64,000 bases of DNA from Armillaria gallica (taxonomy: Eukaryota; Basidiomycota; Agaricomycetes; Agaricales; Physalacriaceae): contig JBANDB010000016.1 in the NCBI GenBank assembly GCA_037576215.1, positions 496,001 to 560,000 of the forward strand. Reading direction: 5' to 3'. A model generated the notes under the pieces. It had not been told where the DNA came from. It saw only the letters and a list, made by a program, of their open reading frames with translations, and searched no databases. Position 1 is the first letter of the stretch. Each line of letters starts with the position of its first letter. A program made the translations under genes and the position numbers. Shown piece by piece: positions 12,431 to 23,639 of the stretch.

Positions 12431-15400
12431 ATCAGAGAATTTGGAATGTATCATTGCCATAATGACTTCCCCCAGCAACTCGACTTTTTTCTGTCTGACG
12501 AGAATGCGTGCTCATTGTTACAAATAATGCCTGAACGAGATATACCCATCTTGCTATCGCTCCCTCAGTCAATAGTTGTTTAAATGATGGGCTACCAATA
12601 GGTGGGTTACCGATATCTCTTGATACAGAACATTCTACGTGCCAGGCCACAGCAATGCACTTCTCACCAATCATCTGGGTACGCGATATTGGGGAGTGGC
12701 TCTACAACAGCGACTAGCCAACAAGATGAAGACATGTCTTATGGTCAGGAAGTAATACATAGAAACACCAACCGATATGGGGTTGTGTGCTATCTCGTGT
12801 CTGCTCTGTTTTTGAGAAACTGTCGGGAATTCAATAGGTAACTTTGAACTCTGGAGCTAATGCTTCCAGTGCATATCAGCAGTGTTGAAACAAGTCAGAC
12901 AAATGGCTACTTCTAGATATGCCTCGACATCCCTAAAAACCCTTCTGTTTGACAGAAGAAAGGAATTGGTGGTGACCACTGACATGAACCAGAAAAAGCT
13001 CGCTGGTCTGTAACCTTAGGAAATGTAGGGTTAGGTTCACATCCAAGCCTTGGGGATGAAAACATATCACACAGAAGACGCCTCTGTTCTGTTTCCTGGT
13101 CATACAACTCTTCATCATCCAATCACGCTCCAGAGTGTTTTCAAACGTAGCTGACACTGAATTCGCCTGGTCATTGGCTTGAGTAAAACACATCCTATGT
13201 GTCCTGCACTCAGAAGACCACCATCACTGCCATAGACCATCGACCATTTCTATCGCTGAGAAAGACAATGACAGAAGCATTTCAGTATACGATCTAGCAG
13301 AGAGATACTGCCCGACCTAAGCTCCCTGATGCAACGAGCGTAGATTGCAGAACGTTGCTGCAACATGACTGATGCTGACATGACCAACAATGTAGTGTGA
13401 GGTTGGTCAAGGAAGGTATTGTTACCGCTGTTGAGCGCAGTGAGCCTTGTCAGCAGGGATAACCCATTGCCCTAGTAGACGTTGGACTGATATTCTGATC
13501 GTTGTCAGCAGTAGTCATATGGTTTGTTGGAAATGGTCCTGGGTATACGAGCACATCCATTAGTTTGAGATCTCCGAATCAAAAGAAGAAACGTACCGAT
13601 TTGAACTGGTATGAAAATCCCCCCAGCCTCTGTTTCCCCAATATATGCGGCTTCCAGAGCCTCGCTCAAGCCTTTCTGCGTTCCATATGCCAACCTCTTG
13701 AGTTGGAACACCTAACTATAACTTGTACCACTGTCATAAGCAGCTGGGCCACAGGATGTTGAAGAAATCTCCAGCAAGAGACATAGTGGCCTATTCATTG
13801 GGAAGAGTCTCGGTGGCGACATGCATCCATGTCGACGCCATGACACACTACATAAAGGAAGGGAATCATTAGCATAGAAGATAGAGTACTTTTTATTCAA
13901 CTCACCCACAACTAACACCACCCAATGACGGATGTCCTTCATATCACAGGTGAAACACACATTGTGCCATCTTCATGTACAATGATCGCTCTGTGCCTGC
14001 AATGTATATCCTTGCAGGCTTTGCATTGATCTGATAGCGTTGGGAGTTTTCTGGTGTCAGATTAAGATTAAGATCGGCAGGATGAATGGATGTGTCGGAG
14101 TAACATCTGGGAGAGAGAATAGAGCAGGTCAGCTGTCGAAATGAAGGAATGTCTATAGAAAGGCTTATGCAATACAACATCACATGGTATGCTTCCACCT
14201 CGCCTCAATTACAGAAATCCTTCCTCTGTCATTACTAATCCTTCCTCACCACACTAGGAAACTGACGTGGACTATTTAGGGTGAATGCGGCACAGATACA
14301 CCATACTGAGACACCATGGAAGCAAGGGACAAGCCAGCTTGCTGCATACATCCACCTTCCCATGGTCCACGCAGTGTGTTTCATCTGAAGCAACATTTCT
14401 GAGTGTGATGGGCGGCCCTTATATAAGACTGCTTGTAAGATCAGTATAATGAAGCAAACTTGAAATGAACACAAAAACATACTTGATGCTGTCAGAGAAC
14501 CATGACATTGGGCTAATAAGCTACACGAAGGAAATGCTGCCTCAAAAAGGGAGCTTGGAAGAGCACCAAAGTCAGATCGTAGGAAGGCAAGAATGTCAAC
14601 GATGGAGGGGAAAAAAGAAGTGTTGTTTTGCAAATTAGTCCTGATTTGGAACGCAACTCTTTTCCCGGTCAATCATATCTGCATGCAATAATTTGTCTGA
14701 CAACTGCAAAGAGCACCGTATGAATAATTGTGGAAATATTAGACCTCTAGTTACACCTGCATATGGGAGTTACATGGTCTTGGTGAGACTCTGGAAGCGA
14801 GCCCACGGCCTGGGTGGTATTTTGGCAAGAAATCCTAAATATACGATGACATTAATAAGAATAAAAATGTGCCAGGGATCGGAAAAGCAGAGAGCAGGAC
14901 CATCAGACCAAACTTGTTGAGAACAGGAACAACAGCCAGTCTGACCCAACGAAGAAACGTGTCCATGGCATGGGAACTTTCTGCACCTCCTCCTCCCTCC
15001 TCCATTGATAATCCGACTATTCTACCAACACCCTGTTGTGTGCCCATGGTCTATCTACCTTGTAGCTTCCATGCTATAACTACCATCGAGACGAAACTGC
15101 AAGAGTGACATCTTGGTCCAAAGGCCACTGCGTTCCCTGCAAATTCCTTTATAGAATTGCAATCTGAGCCAGGAGGTAGACACAAGCAGCATGAGCAGAC
15201 TTGGTTTATGATCAACTCAAGAAACCAAATTCAAAGATCGAACATGCGTTCACCAGTCTCTGCTAAATTATCATATTGTTGACTTCTTTGCATAACAGGA
15301 GGCTGAGCGCAGGCTTGAATTCATGTGTACTTTGTGGTTTTATATCTTCTTCCCATTGACATTGAGAGCTAGCCTTCAAGGTTATACGTTCCCACTACTC

Positions 15401-15694
15401 CCAGTAAATGCTGCTTTTCAAATCACCAGCCATGTACTAGACATGGCGGACACCTGCACCCTTCGAATCTTGTTTAGTCTGCATGCTTCCACCGGCATCC
15501 GGCATTGTTTGATGGACATTGGGTTGAGCGAGCTTTGTAATCCGGCTGGGTGAATCCAAATATCCACATGGACGATATGCACATGGATAAGTCGAGCATG
15601 ATATACCACCTGGAATACCATTCACCAATTGAGATCCGGCTAACATATGAAATAAGAGTAGCTGGTACATTGTGGGGATGCTGAACATTACCAT
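12430..15694 (-). pseudogene. Unidentified decaying multi-exon gene
   Basis: Several minus-strand segments look coding and could be exons of one gene: 15437-15694 (start-like end with a hydrophobic stretch), 14850-14970 (MDTFLRWVRLAVVPVLNKFG), 14550-14660 (IVDILAFLRSDFGALPSSLF), 13970-14100, 13550-13680 (GLSEALEAAYIGETEAGG), 13300-13420 (MLQQRSAIYARCIRELRSG), 13060-13160 and 12450-12620 (SFKQLLTEGAIARWVYLVQA). The residue composition suggests a helical protein, but I do not recognise a family. A frame change near 13120 and interspersed stops suggest decay or undetected introns. It is a hypothesis that these pieces belong together. Confidence 0.3.
14943..14976 (+). promoter_or_regulatory. Upstream 34-bp motif, degenerate copy (before 4HB-2)
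   Basis: Reads GACCC, nine bases, then ACGTGTCCATGGCATGGGAA. It aligns without gaps to the nine-member motif described at 21134, with CpG sites decayed to TG or CA. It lies 1.1 kb before 4HB-2 in the same orientation. Confidence 0.5.
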
Positions 15695-16087
15695 TCTATG
15701 ACACTTTAGATGTCATCAAGTAAGTCTCGCTCTGGTCTTCTCCTCGGATTTCTCCCAACTGTCTCTGTTTCTAGACATACACTATTTACGATCATGGTCA
15801 GTACTATCTTTGGTATCAAGCCATTTCAATAGTATGGCAATGGCCTCGAGGAAGTACAAAGCAATTATAGCTCCAGGTGTAGTAAATGGCCGTTCACCTT
15901 TCGGACATCTCTAAGTTTCTATCTGCTTGTTGCAGGATATCGCTCTCGGTCAGTATCCGTAATTATTCACTCTTCGGTTATCTTATCAGATTCTACAGCA
16001 CCGTTCCTTGGCACCATCACACTGCGAGTTTGACGCTGGCTCCTGCATCTCTCTCTACAGCACACTTCTCTTTTACCACCACCCACC

Positions 16088-16850
16088 ATGCCTGCCCTCA
16101 ATGCCTGTCTCCAAGTCACACATCTCGCTGAAGCTGCAGGCGACAGTGTTCCATACCTCGAAAGCATGGCCAAGGTCACCATACTCGTCTTCAAGCTCCT
16201 TGATGTTTGTCTTACTATACTTCGCCGTACGGATGTTGTCACTGATTCTGTGTTCTACAGCAAAAGGCGAAGAACAAGGAAAGTGCCAAGGAGCTCTGTG
16301 AGAGCATCGCCAACACGATCCTCGTCATCAATGACCTCGTTCATATGCAAGAAGGAACTTCATGTTATATCAAGATTTGCAGGGAGATGGAAACATGAGC
16401 TGCTGTTCCTATTTGCTCTCTTTCTTCAACAGCTACTTAATGGTCTGGTTATAAGTATCTTGAAAGGATGGCACAAGATATGAAGGATATTAAGCTCAAA
16501 CACCGTGGCTTTAAGGGTGTCTTCTGCATCGACGATTTCAGAGACACCATCCAGGCTTACAGGAGGCACGTAGATGATCTGAAGATGGACTTTGTGGTAA
16601 TATTTCCACTCAGATTTTTCGTGCCGCATCTCACGTTCTGCTGTAGATTCATTCAGTGGGTGACTGCAATTCAAAAGTCATGCAGATGCACCGCTTGTTG
16701 ATGAATGCAATGCCACAGGCTGCTGTTTGTCACTCTGAGGACTTGGAGGAGTTCATTTTCCGGATCCCAAAAAAGCCTGTTGCAATCACCACCCTTTTTT
16801 TTTTATACCCTGATCTGAAATGCGAGCCGGTTTGCATCATAAGTACCTGA
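16088..16850 (+). pseudogene. 4HB-2: HeLo/MLKL-NTD-like gene with broken intron 2
   Basis: Exon 1 (16088-16204) encodes the helix with HLAEAAGDSVPYLESMAKV. Intron 1 is 16205-16260 and exon 2 begins QKAKNKESAKELCESIA. Intron 2 has lost both splice sites compared with paralogues: donor GTGAGC is ATGAGC at 16395 and acceptor CAG-G is TAA-G near 16450. Exon 3 (YRRHVDDLKMDF near 16570) and exon 4 (IFRIPKKPVAIT, then a ten-base T tract) remain open to TGA at 16850. Changes at both sites fit G-to-A or C-to-T transitions. Unless a cryptic site is used, the product is truncated. Family assignment as for 4HB-4. Confidence 0.8.
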
Positions 16851-17009
16851 TCGATTGATCGGCCCCAGACTTTCTATTAATAGTTTCACTGTTCCAGTAT
16901 AGACTGAATTCATTCTCACGCCTACATCTAAAGTTCAATACACTTCGTTTTGAAGCTCCCATGAATTGCTGTTTTCATGATATAAGACAGGATTATTCCT
17001 CTGGGGCCT

Positions 17010-17975
17010 GGAGAATTTTGCGAGCAATCCTTGCGAGCTTGCATTTATTGGCATTTTACTTGTGATTACTTGTGTTCCTATCAATGCATTTATGATCTCA
17101 TCAATGCGTGTTATTACTTATGAATGCGAGCTAAATTTACTGACCAGACTACCTCAAAACTTCCTTGATCCTTACGAGGCTTAAACACTGTTCTGGATAG
17201 ATAATAACATCAAGTAAATAGTTTAAGACTTGCTAGACAGTAAATTACATACACACGAGGTCCCCAAGGATGGTCCAGTGGTTTGTTGACAGCATACTAC
17301 CATCACAATATTAGTGAAAGTCTGAACGCAAGCTTTCTAACATGGCTCGCAAGCATTCTATCATTGCTCGCTAACATTCTAACAAGTCTCGCTAGCATTC
17401 TAGCATTGCTCGCAAGCGTTACAGCCTTGCTCGCAAGTGTGACATGTTTGTCACATTTGCTTTATCCAAGCTTTACCTCTGGTTTACATCTAAGTAACTG
17501 CATCGTCGCTGGTTTCTTCACTTGTTGTGGTCTTCTCTCCAAGATCTGTGTCTGTATTTTGCTGTAGTATTACTAAATGCTAGCATATATACTCAAGTTC
17601 TCTGAACACGAGAACTTAGCAATTCTATAGGGCCTAAAAGTGTACTGATATGTTCTATCATTTACTAGTGGCAATTACCCTCCCTTAATTTGCAACGGCT
17701 ATGCTTGGCTTCTGGAAGACATTCCTTACTAGGATCAGCAGTCCTTAAATCACCTGACTCTGCATCGATCTCAGACACAGCCTGACACTTCAAGTTTGGC
17801 ATACCCTTTGACAGCATTGTAGGTCTTGGGCGTGTTGCTCTTTGCACTCATTCCCTAAGTTGAACTTAGGCTCAATCTCGAAGGATCATGTCACGCTCGC
17901 AAATGATGTCACACTCGCAAACGCGAATGCAAATGTGGGCTCGCAATGGAATGCAAGCTCGCAAGGGTCGCTCAC
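17010..17975. repeat. Cluster of GCTCGCAA-type words, partly tandem
   Basis: At least eleven copies of GCTCGC or its complement GCGAGC with flanking AA/AGCATT lie in under 1 kb: around 17017, 17030, 17124, 17343, 17366, 17386, 17407, 17429, 17898, 17938 and 17957. Between 17330 and 17440 they form a degenerate 18-22-bp tandem array. The early copies are in the opposite orientation to the later ones. No gene is supported here; a short leucine-rich frame over the array is a by-product of the repeat. Confidence 0.6.
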
Positions 17976-18739
17976 AAAATTCTATGTGCCTATTCCTCTG
18001 GCAGCGATTAATTTGAGCCAGGTGCTAACAATTATGTTCTAAGCATTTGTATGATTGTTTGTCAGTAAACTGGGTCAGCAGAGAGAGAGTGTGTCGTCTC
18101 CACCTATTCGGTTAGTAGGGTGTTTCAACTTTGCTATGTTAATTGACGTCTCTTTCCGCAGCATATTTGGCCATACCTCACATGGACAGAAAATCTCGAT
18201 TTTAATTCTGGCTTAATACTCGTCACATCCTCTTACAATACTTATTCATGTTGGAAGTCGAACTCACTATATACCCTGGCCGGATACTTACTATATTTAG
18301 GTAGATTACTATTTACATATTTGTGTTTTCATACGACAATTAACTTACCTTTTACCACTATGATGTCCGTTCACTATGCTTTGCCTATGCCCATATCCCT
18401 GAATTCCAACAATTCACTCCTTGACTGACACCAGCAAATCAAGTCAGGATGTCAGAGTAGTGAATATGCCCTTCGATAGAACCAAAATGTGGAGAGAAAT
18501 ATTTCCTACATGGCGACCAAAGTCAGCCATGAAGGTATTGTTTACTTTTCAAGGAGTCCTAGACTATCCCTGTTTGTCACTGAATGCTCTGGAGCTGAGG
18601 CCTATGACTCATAATTATTTGCGGATTATCGGTTCACTTGTGATAGTTACAGATACAAGTTCCATGAGTAAGTAATAGAGATGGTTTGTTGTTACTATGT
18701 ATCACATGCTATCCTTTCTGTAAGTCCAAGTGGGGATAC

Positions 18740-19215
18740 CTAGATCCAGAATCTACTGATCCTTCTTTTGATCCTGTTTCTTTCATGTCTCACATCTTAG
18801 TGAGGATGCGGTGGATCTCAATGAGCACCAACATGCTGTTACCCATTAAACAGGTCTACAGCATGCAAAGGGGTTAGATCATCACCTGCACAAAGTGGAA
18901 AGTATGCATACAAAGAAGTCCATCTTCAAGTCATCAACGCATTTATTGTAATCTTGGATGCCGTCTTGGAACTTGTTGACAATAATAAAGCCCTGCCGTG
19001 TATGGGTTGTGCATCTTTCAGATCGTGGGCTATGCCAGTGAGGTGACCATCAGCTGTGGAGTGAATACATCATGCAAGAACAGTGACCGTCCCTTCCATC
19101 TCTGTGCCAATGTCCCGGAAAGAGGTTGCTTCTCACTCCCCATGCATATGGTCATGGGTTGGGCTAACTGAGGACTGTATCCATAATGCTGTGCCACAGC
19201 TCCATCACCTCCATC
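18740..19215 (-). pseudogene. 4HB-3: heavily decayed copy, exons 2-4 only
   Basis: Minus-strand traces of exon 2 (FRDIGTEMEG near 19115), exon 3 (LTGIAHDLKDAQ near 19035; VDDLKMDFF near 18925) and exon 4 (LVLIEIHRIL-like near 18815). Stops and several indels interrupt it, and exon 1 is not found. It resembles the subfamily of 4HB-9 and 4HB-16 more than its neighbours. Confidence 0.65.
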
Positions 19216-20090
19216 GTCTTATTTGTTCTTTGATTTGTTCTATTGACACCGCAGTCAGGGACAAGAATTACACCCGTCGGCAAAAGCAGTGTGCATACCG
19301 CGAGTAGCCCTATGACAGCCATGGGGACCTTGGCGAGCCTCTTGACCTACAGTATACCGGAAGCCTCAACAAAACGGATGACTTGAAGAAAGGCATTGAG
19401 AGTGTGCAGGTGGCGTGTGCTTGGAAAGGTATGTGCTGTAGAGGCTGGGCATCTATCATCATGGTGATAGGAGAATGTGCTGTATGATGCTCTAAGATCT
19501 TTCTAGACCTGCATCATGTGAAGGAATACTGAATTCAGTGTTACACAGAACACAAGGAGGAATAATCCATGTTAAGGAAAGCAGAAAAGCACACCCTTTC
19601 ATGGACAAAGACGAGAGACGATAACAACGCTCAAATGAGGGCATTCTGAACATGGAGAGGCTGCCATTCAGGCGTAAACAAGGGCTAGCAATGGCAAATT
19701 AACAATATAGGGACAACAGCTGGAAGGAGCACATTAATATTCTCTACATAATGGTAGATCTGCTGGACTCAAATGCCAATACAAGTGGTTTATGCGATCG
19801 AAGTGAGAATGAAGAAGAACGGCATCGACTTCATGGTCTGGACTGGGAATTATTGATTCGAATCTCTCAGGAAGCAAGATTCTCCTCTTTGGGTTACCTC
19901 AGATACATGGTTATCTGATGATAAATGAACCAGGCCCACCTTCGAACAGCACAAGCAGTCTAGCAGTGTTAAGAATCAGAGTATTTAGAGTAATACAAGA
20001 AGTAATGAATACTCGAGTAAAACCCAATTTGTGAGCAAAGATGTCCGAGAGCGAGTTCCAACCACCAAGAGGGATTCGATATGGGTGCTA
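19216..20090. other. Stretch with no supported gene
   Basis: Short frames only. A possible solo-LTR start (TGTTAAGAATC at about 19969) was considered, but no matching end or target duplication could be found. Confidence 0.3.
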
Positions 20091-20091
20091 A

Positions 20092-20210
20092 CAAGTGCTA
20101 GGCATAGTTAACGGGTTTGTCAGCAAGCGCTAGGCATAACTGACGGGGTTTCCAACAAGCGCTAGGCATAGTCAGAATGCAAATGGAACGGCAAGCGCTA
20201 GGCGTAACCG
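20092..20210 (+). repeat. Four-copy degenerate tandem repeat, period 31-37 bp
   Basis: The core CAAGCGCTAGGCATAACTGA or close variants begins at 20092, 20124, 20155 and 20192. Spacers diverge more than the cores. Role unknown; it could be an internal repeat of a decayed LTR or DNA element. Confidence 0.7.
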
Positions 20211-21133
20211 ATCAGAAATGCTTAGATCACACAGTTAAGTGGACGTCGAAGAGTAGTGAAATTAGACTAAGAGATCCCTGATACAATTGATCTACAAGTT
20301 TATATACTAAGCGAAGATTCAAGTCATTATTATTCTACAATGTTCCATAATATTCTAGTATTAGTACGAAGAATAGAGAAAGTAACAGAAAGTAATAGAA
20401 AATACCGGCGAGTCACTGTTAAGACCAAGAAGGCCGAGTATGGGCATGTGTTGACTCATGCACCGAGTCAATGGATGGGTGAAATCCATAACAAGCAGAG
20501 GCATATAGAGCGAGGGCTGAGGCTGAGGAAGAAAATCTGGAAGCGAACAATCATGAAAACATGGGCAGAATTGCAATGTGAGAGTGAAAATAAGCCAGCA
20601 GATAATGGAAGGCCATTATGTTGATGGGTACTCACCGACAACTACTGACCAATTTGAGAACAATAAAGCAATGAGTTTGGGTCTTGGCACAGCTGGCAGC
20701 ACCATTGCATGCGGCAATGATAGCAATCCTTAGTTGGGAGGACCACGATCACCGAGCTTATTGTTAATGGCCGGCAGGATGCTTTATGGTTTGTGTATGG
20801 GAATCAGATCGCCCTGATCACCATTTGAAGGGCAAGATCATCGCAAGTCAATGTCAGTGAATAAGACTTGAGGACTAACGTGATGACGTAGATTCGTGTG
20901 CAACAGTAGAGTCCGATGAGTTCCAGGAGACTAGTTCGCTCTAGTTGCCCGATTTGTGAAAATGAGCAGAAGTCGGTCTTTTGTTTCTTTGTTATGTGAT
21001 GTACCGAGTCAGTTCGGCAGGGAGGATCATATCTACTAGAATAGAGGCATATCTAGTGTCGAAAAAGATCACGCAGAAAGTAATTGTCATACGAGACCAA
21101 GTGGTGGAGGCAGGATCAACCGCTTGCTTATCT

Positions 21134-21167
21134 GGCCCAATGAGAAATCGCGTCGATGGCGTGGGAA
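21134..21167 (+). promoter_or_regulatory. Upstream 34-bp motif (before 4HB-4)
   Basis: Pattern GGCCCR, a 6-9-base A-rich spacer, then CGCGTYRATGGCGTGGGAA. Nine copies lie in this window, and six sit 0.6-1.8 kb upstream of a 4HB gene (4HB-4, -6, -9, -11, -13 and -16) on that gene's strand; a decayed one precedes 4HB-2. This copy is 1.7 kb upstream of the 4HB-4 start. The core contains an ATG followed by Ala-Trp-Glu codons, but what follows is not conserved as protein, so conservation is at DNA level. Candidate regulatory site or upstream-ORF start. Confidence 0.7.
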
Positions 21168-21451
21168 CCTTCGGAGCTTTAATCCTGGTGCCTTTCTTTC
21201 TTCCACTTTCCCCACGTCGATAATCAAGCCATCCCACTGGCAGGCCATGCACCCAGGCCACCACACTGATTCTATTGTCTAGAAGTCAATGAAGGTTCAG
21301 TCACTTACTCCAACATTTTCCCTGCTTCTTTCAAGCAGACGACTCCATGGACCTGCGAAGAGGAAATGCTTGACCTGAAGCTGAAGGAGCGTGTGAGGGC
21401 TGTTTCATTTTGATCGTCCGTTTAGCCACGCGCGCTGTCTATCACACATCC

Positions 21452-22082
21452 TAGACTGGTTACTATCTCTCTGACCCTTGACGTTGCAAGCAAGAAAGGG
21501 TTATCAGAGAGACTGGTAAATCTGACTTTGAAATCCCAATGCTGCGCGGGTGGCTGAAAAGAGGTCATGTGAATATCATGTGTAGGTTTCGGACCGAGAC
21601 ACGTCCGCCGTGAATACCGCCGTTTACACGTCTCCATCCAGTATTAATACTATGAATGCCTCGCATAGCTCCCTAAATATTCCAGACACCTATAACTTGT
21701 TCCCCGAACTCGTAAAGCAGACCCCAAGCAGCCCAGGAGGGTCAGAATTGCCCTTGAGGGCAATTTACGAAGGTTGATGTATCAAAGCGAAAAGATTTTG
21801 GCGGTAAAAATAGGTTCAGCAGTGGAAACAGGTCAATAGAGACAGACATGGTCAAAATAACAGCGTTATATTGGAGGGGCGTTCGCGTTACATTAAAGTA
21901 AGAAGCAAGTAAAAATAATCGGCAGCCGGTTGGAGTCAGTCCGAAGTCTACACGTGATATTCACATGACCTCTTTTCAGCCACCTGCGCAGCATTGGGAT
22001 TTCAAAGTCAGATTTACCAGTCTCTCTGATCACACTTTCTTGCTTGCAACGTCAAGTGTCCAGAGAGACGGTTACAAGTCTA
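21452..22082. mobile_element. 631-bp non-autonomous DNA transposon with long TIRs, Mutator-like
   Basis: Left arm 21452-21592 and right arm 21941-22082 are inverted copies of each other (about 141 bp, sharing ACTTTGAAATCCCAATGCTG and similar tracts), with termini TAGACTGGTTAC and TAGACTTGTAAC. A perfect 9-bp direct repeat CACACATCC flanks the element (21443-21451 and 22083-22091). Long TIRs plus a 9-bp target duplication are typical of Mutator-like elements. The interior has no transposase frame. The paralogous block at about 39190-39215 lacks the element, which supports a recent insertion. Confidence 0.85.
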
Positions 22083-22714
22083 CACACATCCAAGGTGCAT
22101 TGACTTGTGACATGGAATTGTGTTGATTTTGATGTTGTCGACAGAAGAACTGCGTGCTTCTACACTGCTTTTCCTTGGGTCAGCTTATTCGTCTACCATA
22201 GATTGATAACGCCTGGTTCGCTATCATACCTTTTGCGGATCGTCCGTGACCATCAGCGGGTAACGTCGTTACGTGCGATCGGCGCGCTTAGCAGTGGTAC
22301 CTGCGGATATCTCAATGGTTAGATACGATGTGAGGCTGTCGAGCAGTTCCGTCGACTGACGTTGTGACATTGTTCAACCTCATCCTGAAACGATGCCTTG
22401 CCATCTAGAGAGAGAGGCTTCAAAGCCATGCATGGGCGGGGTGGCGTCGAGTGCGAGCGTTGACTGGGGTGCTCGGATGTGCATCCAGTAAGCCTCACCA
22501 CGTTCTTATCCTCCGATATCTACGAAACAACCCTTTGTTCTCCCTCGCCAGGCCTACATTCGCGTCCAGTGACCCTTTCCAACACTGCAGCGAAAGCCTT
22601 CAACAAAGGGATGCGAGTATGAAGCACCCATAGCTGGTCCACTACATTTCAAAGACCTCATGTACCGATCGGAAAGACGTCGTAAGTCCTTGTTCGCCTT
22701 GAGACATCTATGAT

Positions 22715-22880
22715 CCCTCGTTCACCTGTCGCAGGATATCACTCTCGGTGAGTCGATCGTTATGACGATATTCAGTCATCTTATCAGATCTTACAGTACC
22801 TTTCCCTCATGGCACGAGTTTGACGTGCGCTTCTGCATCGCCCTCCACAGCACAAGTCTTCCATCTTACCACTAACCACG
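22715..22880 (+). promoter_or_regulatory. Conserved leader with probable 5'-UTR intron of 4HB-4
   Basis: GGATATCACTCTCG is followed by GTGAGT (donor, about 22749) and by TCTTATCAGATCTTACAG (acceptor, ending about 22796). Equivalent pairs precede 4HB-2, -6, -11 and -13 at the same distance. Closer to the ATG all copies share a CTACAGCACA-type stretch 25-40 bases upstream. This suggests a spliced 5' UTR retained through the duplications. Confidence 0.6.
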
Positions 22881-23610
22881 ATGTCCGCCCTCAACGCCTG
22901 TCTCCAAGTCGCACGTCTCACCGAAGCCACAGCCGATAGTGTTCCATACCTCGAGAGCATGGCCAAGGTCGCCGTACTCGTGTTCAGGCTCCTTGACGTT
23001 CGGTTTACTATCCTTCGCCGTACGGATGTTGTCGCTGATTCTGCGTTCTACAGCAAAAGGCGAAGAACAAGGAAAGTGCCAAGGAGCTCTGTGAAAGTAT
23101 CGCAAACACGATCCTCGTCATAAACGACCTCGTTCATATGCAAGGAGAACGGGAATGTTCTGGTTATATCAATATTTGCGGGAAGATGGAAGGGTGGGTT
23201 GCCGTTTTCCTTTCCTTTCCTTCCTGAACAGCTACTCAACCGTCTTGGTTGCAGGTATCTTCAGGGCATGGATCAAGATTTGAAGGATATTAAACGGAAG
23301 TACCGTGACATCAAGGGTATCTTCAGTGTCGACGACTACCGAGACGCCATTCAGGGTTACAGGAGGCGCATAGATGATTTGAAGACGGACTTTTTGGTAA
23401 TATTACCGCTTCCAGATTTTCCGTGCCGTAACTCACATTCCTGTGTAGATCCATTCAGTGGGTGACTGCCGTTTGGAGGTCACGCAGATGCACTGCCTGT
23501 TGAAGAATGCGATGGCTCCAGCTGTTGTGCGTCACTCAGAGGAGTTCGTTTTCTGGATCCCGAAGAAGCCTGTTGTAATCACTGCCTTTTTTTTTCAACC
23601 CCGCCCATAG
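22881..23610 (+). CDS. 4HB-4: intact HeLo/MLKL-NTD-like four-helix-bundle protein, 186 aa
   Basis: Model: exons 22881-22997, 23054-23193, 23255-23396 and 23449-23610; introns of 56, 61 and 52 bp with GT...AG ends and phases 0, 2, 0. The frame is open throughout and ends in TAG. Helix regions: LNACLQVARLTEATADSV (exon 1), KAKNKESAKELCESIANT and a following amphipathic run (exon 2), YRRRIDDLKTDFL (exon 3), then an exon with RHSEEFVFWIPKK and a hydrophobic ITAFFF tail written by a nine-T tract. The KNKE..KEL..I / C..ME..L..I..DL / YR.R.DDL...F pattern matches the MLKL N-terminal-like domain of Agaricomycete proteins, which in characterised relatives targets membranes. No kinase, NB-ARC or repeat domain follows. 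Cell-death or allorecognition function is inferred only. Confidence 0.85.
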
Positions 23611-23639
23611 GAGCGAAGTTCCCGGACTTGTGAGCGTCA

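Noticed and set aside
17283..17567. 94-residue leucine-rich frame
   Set aside because: Created by the GCTCGCAA tandem repeat; not a plausible gene.
19968..20440. Candidate solo LTR starting TGTTAAGAATC
   Set aside because: No matching CA end, no target duplication and no second copy seen in the window.
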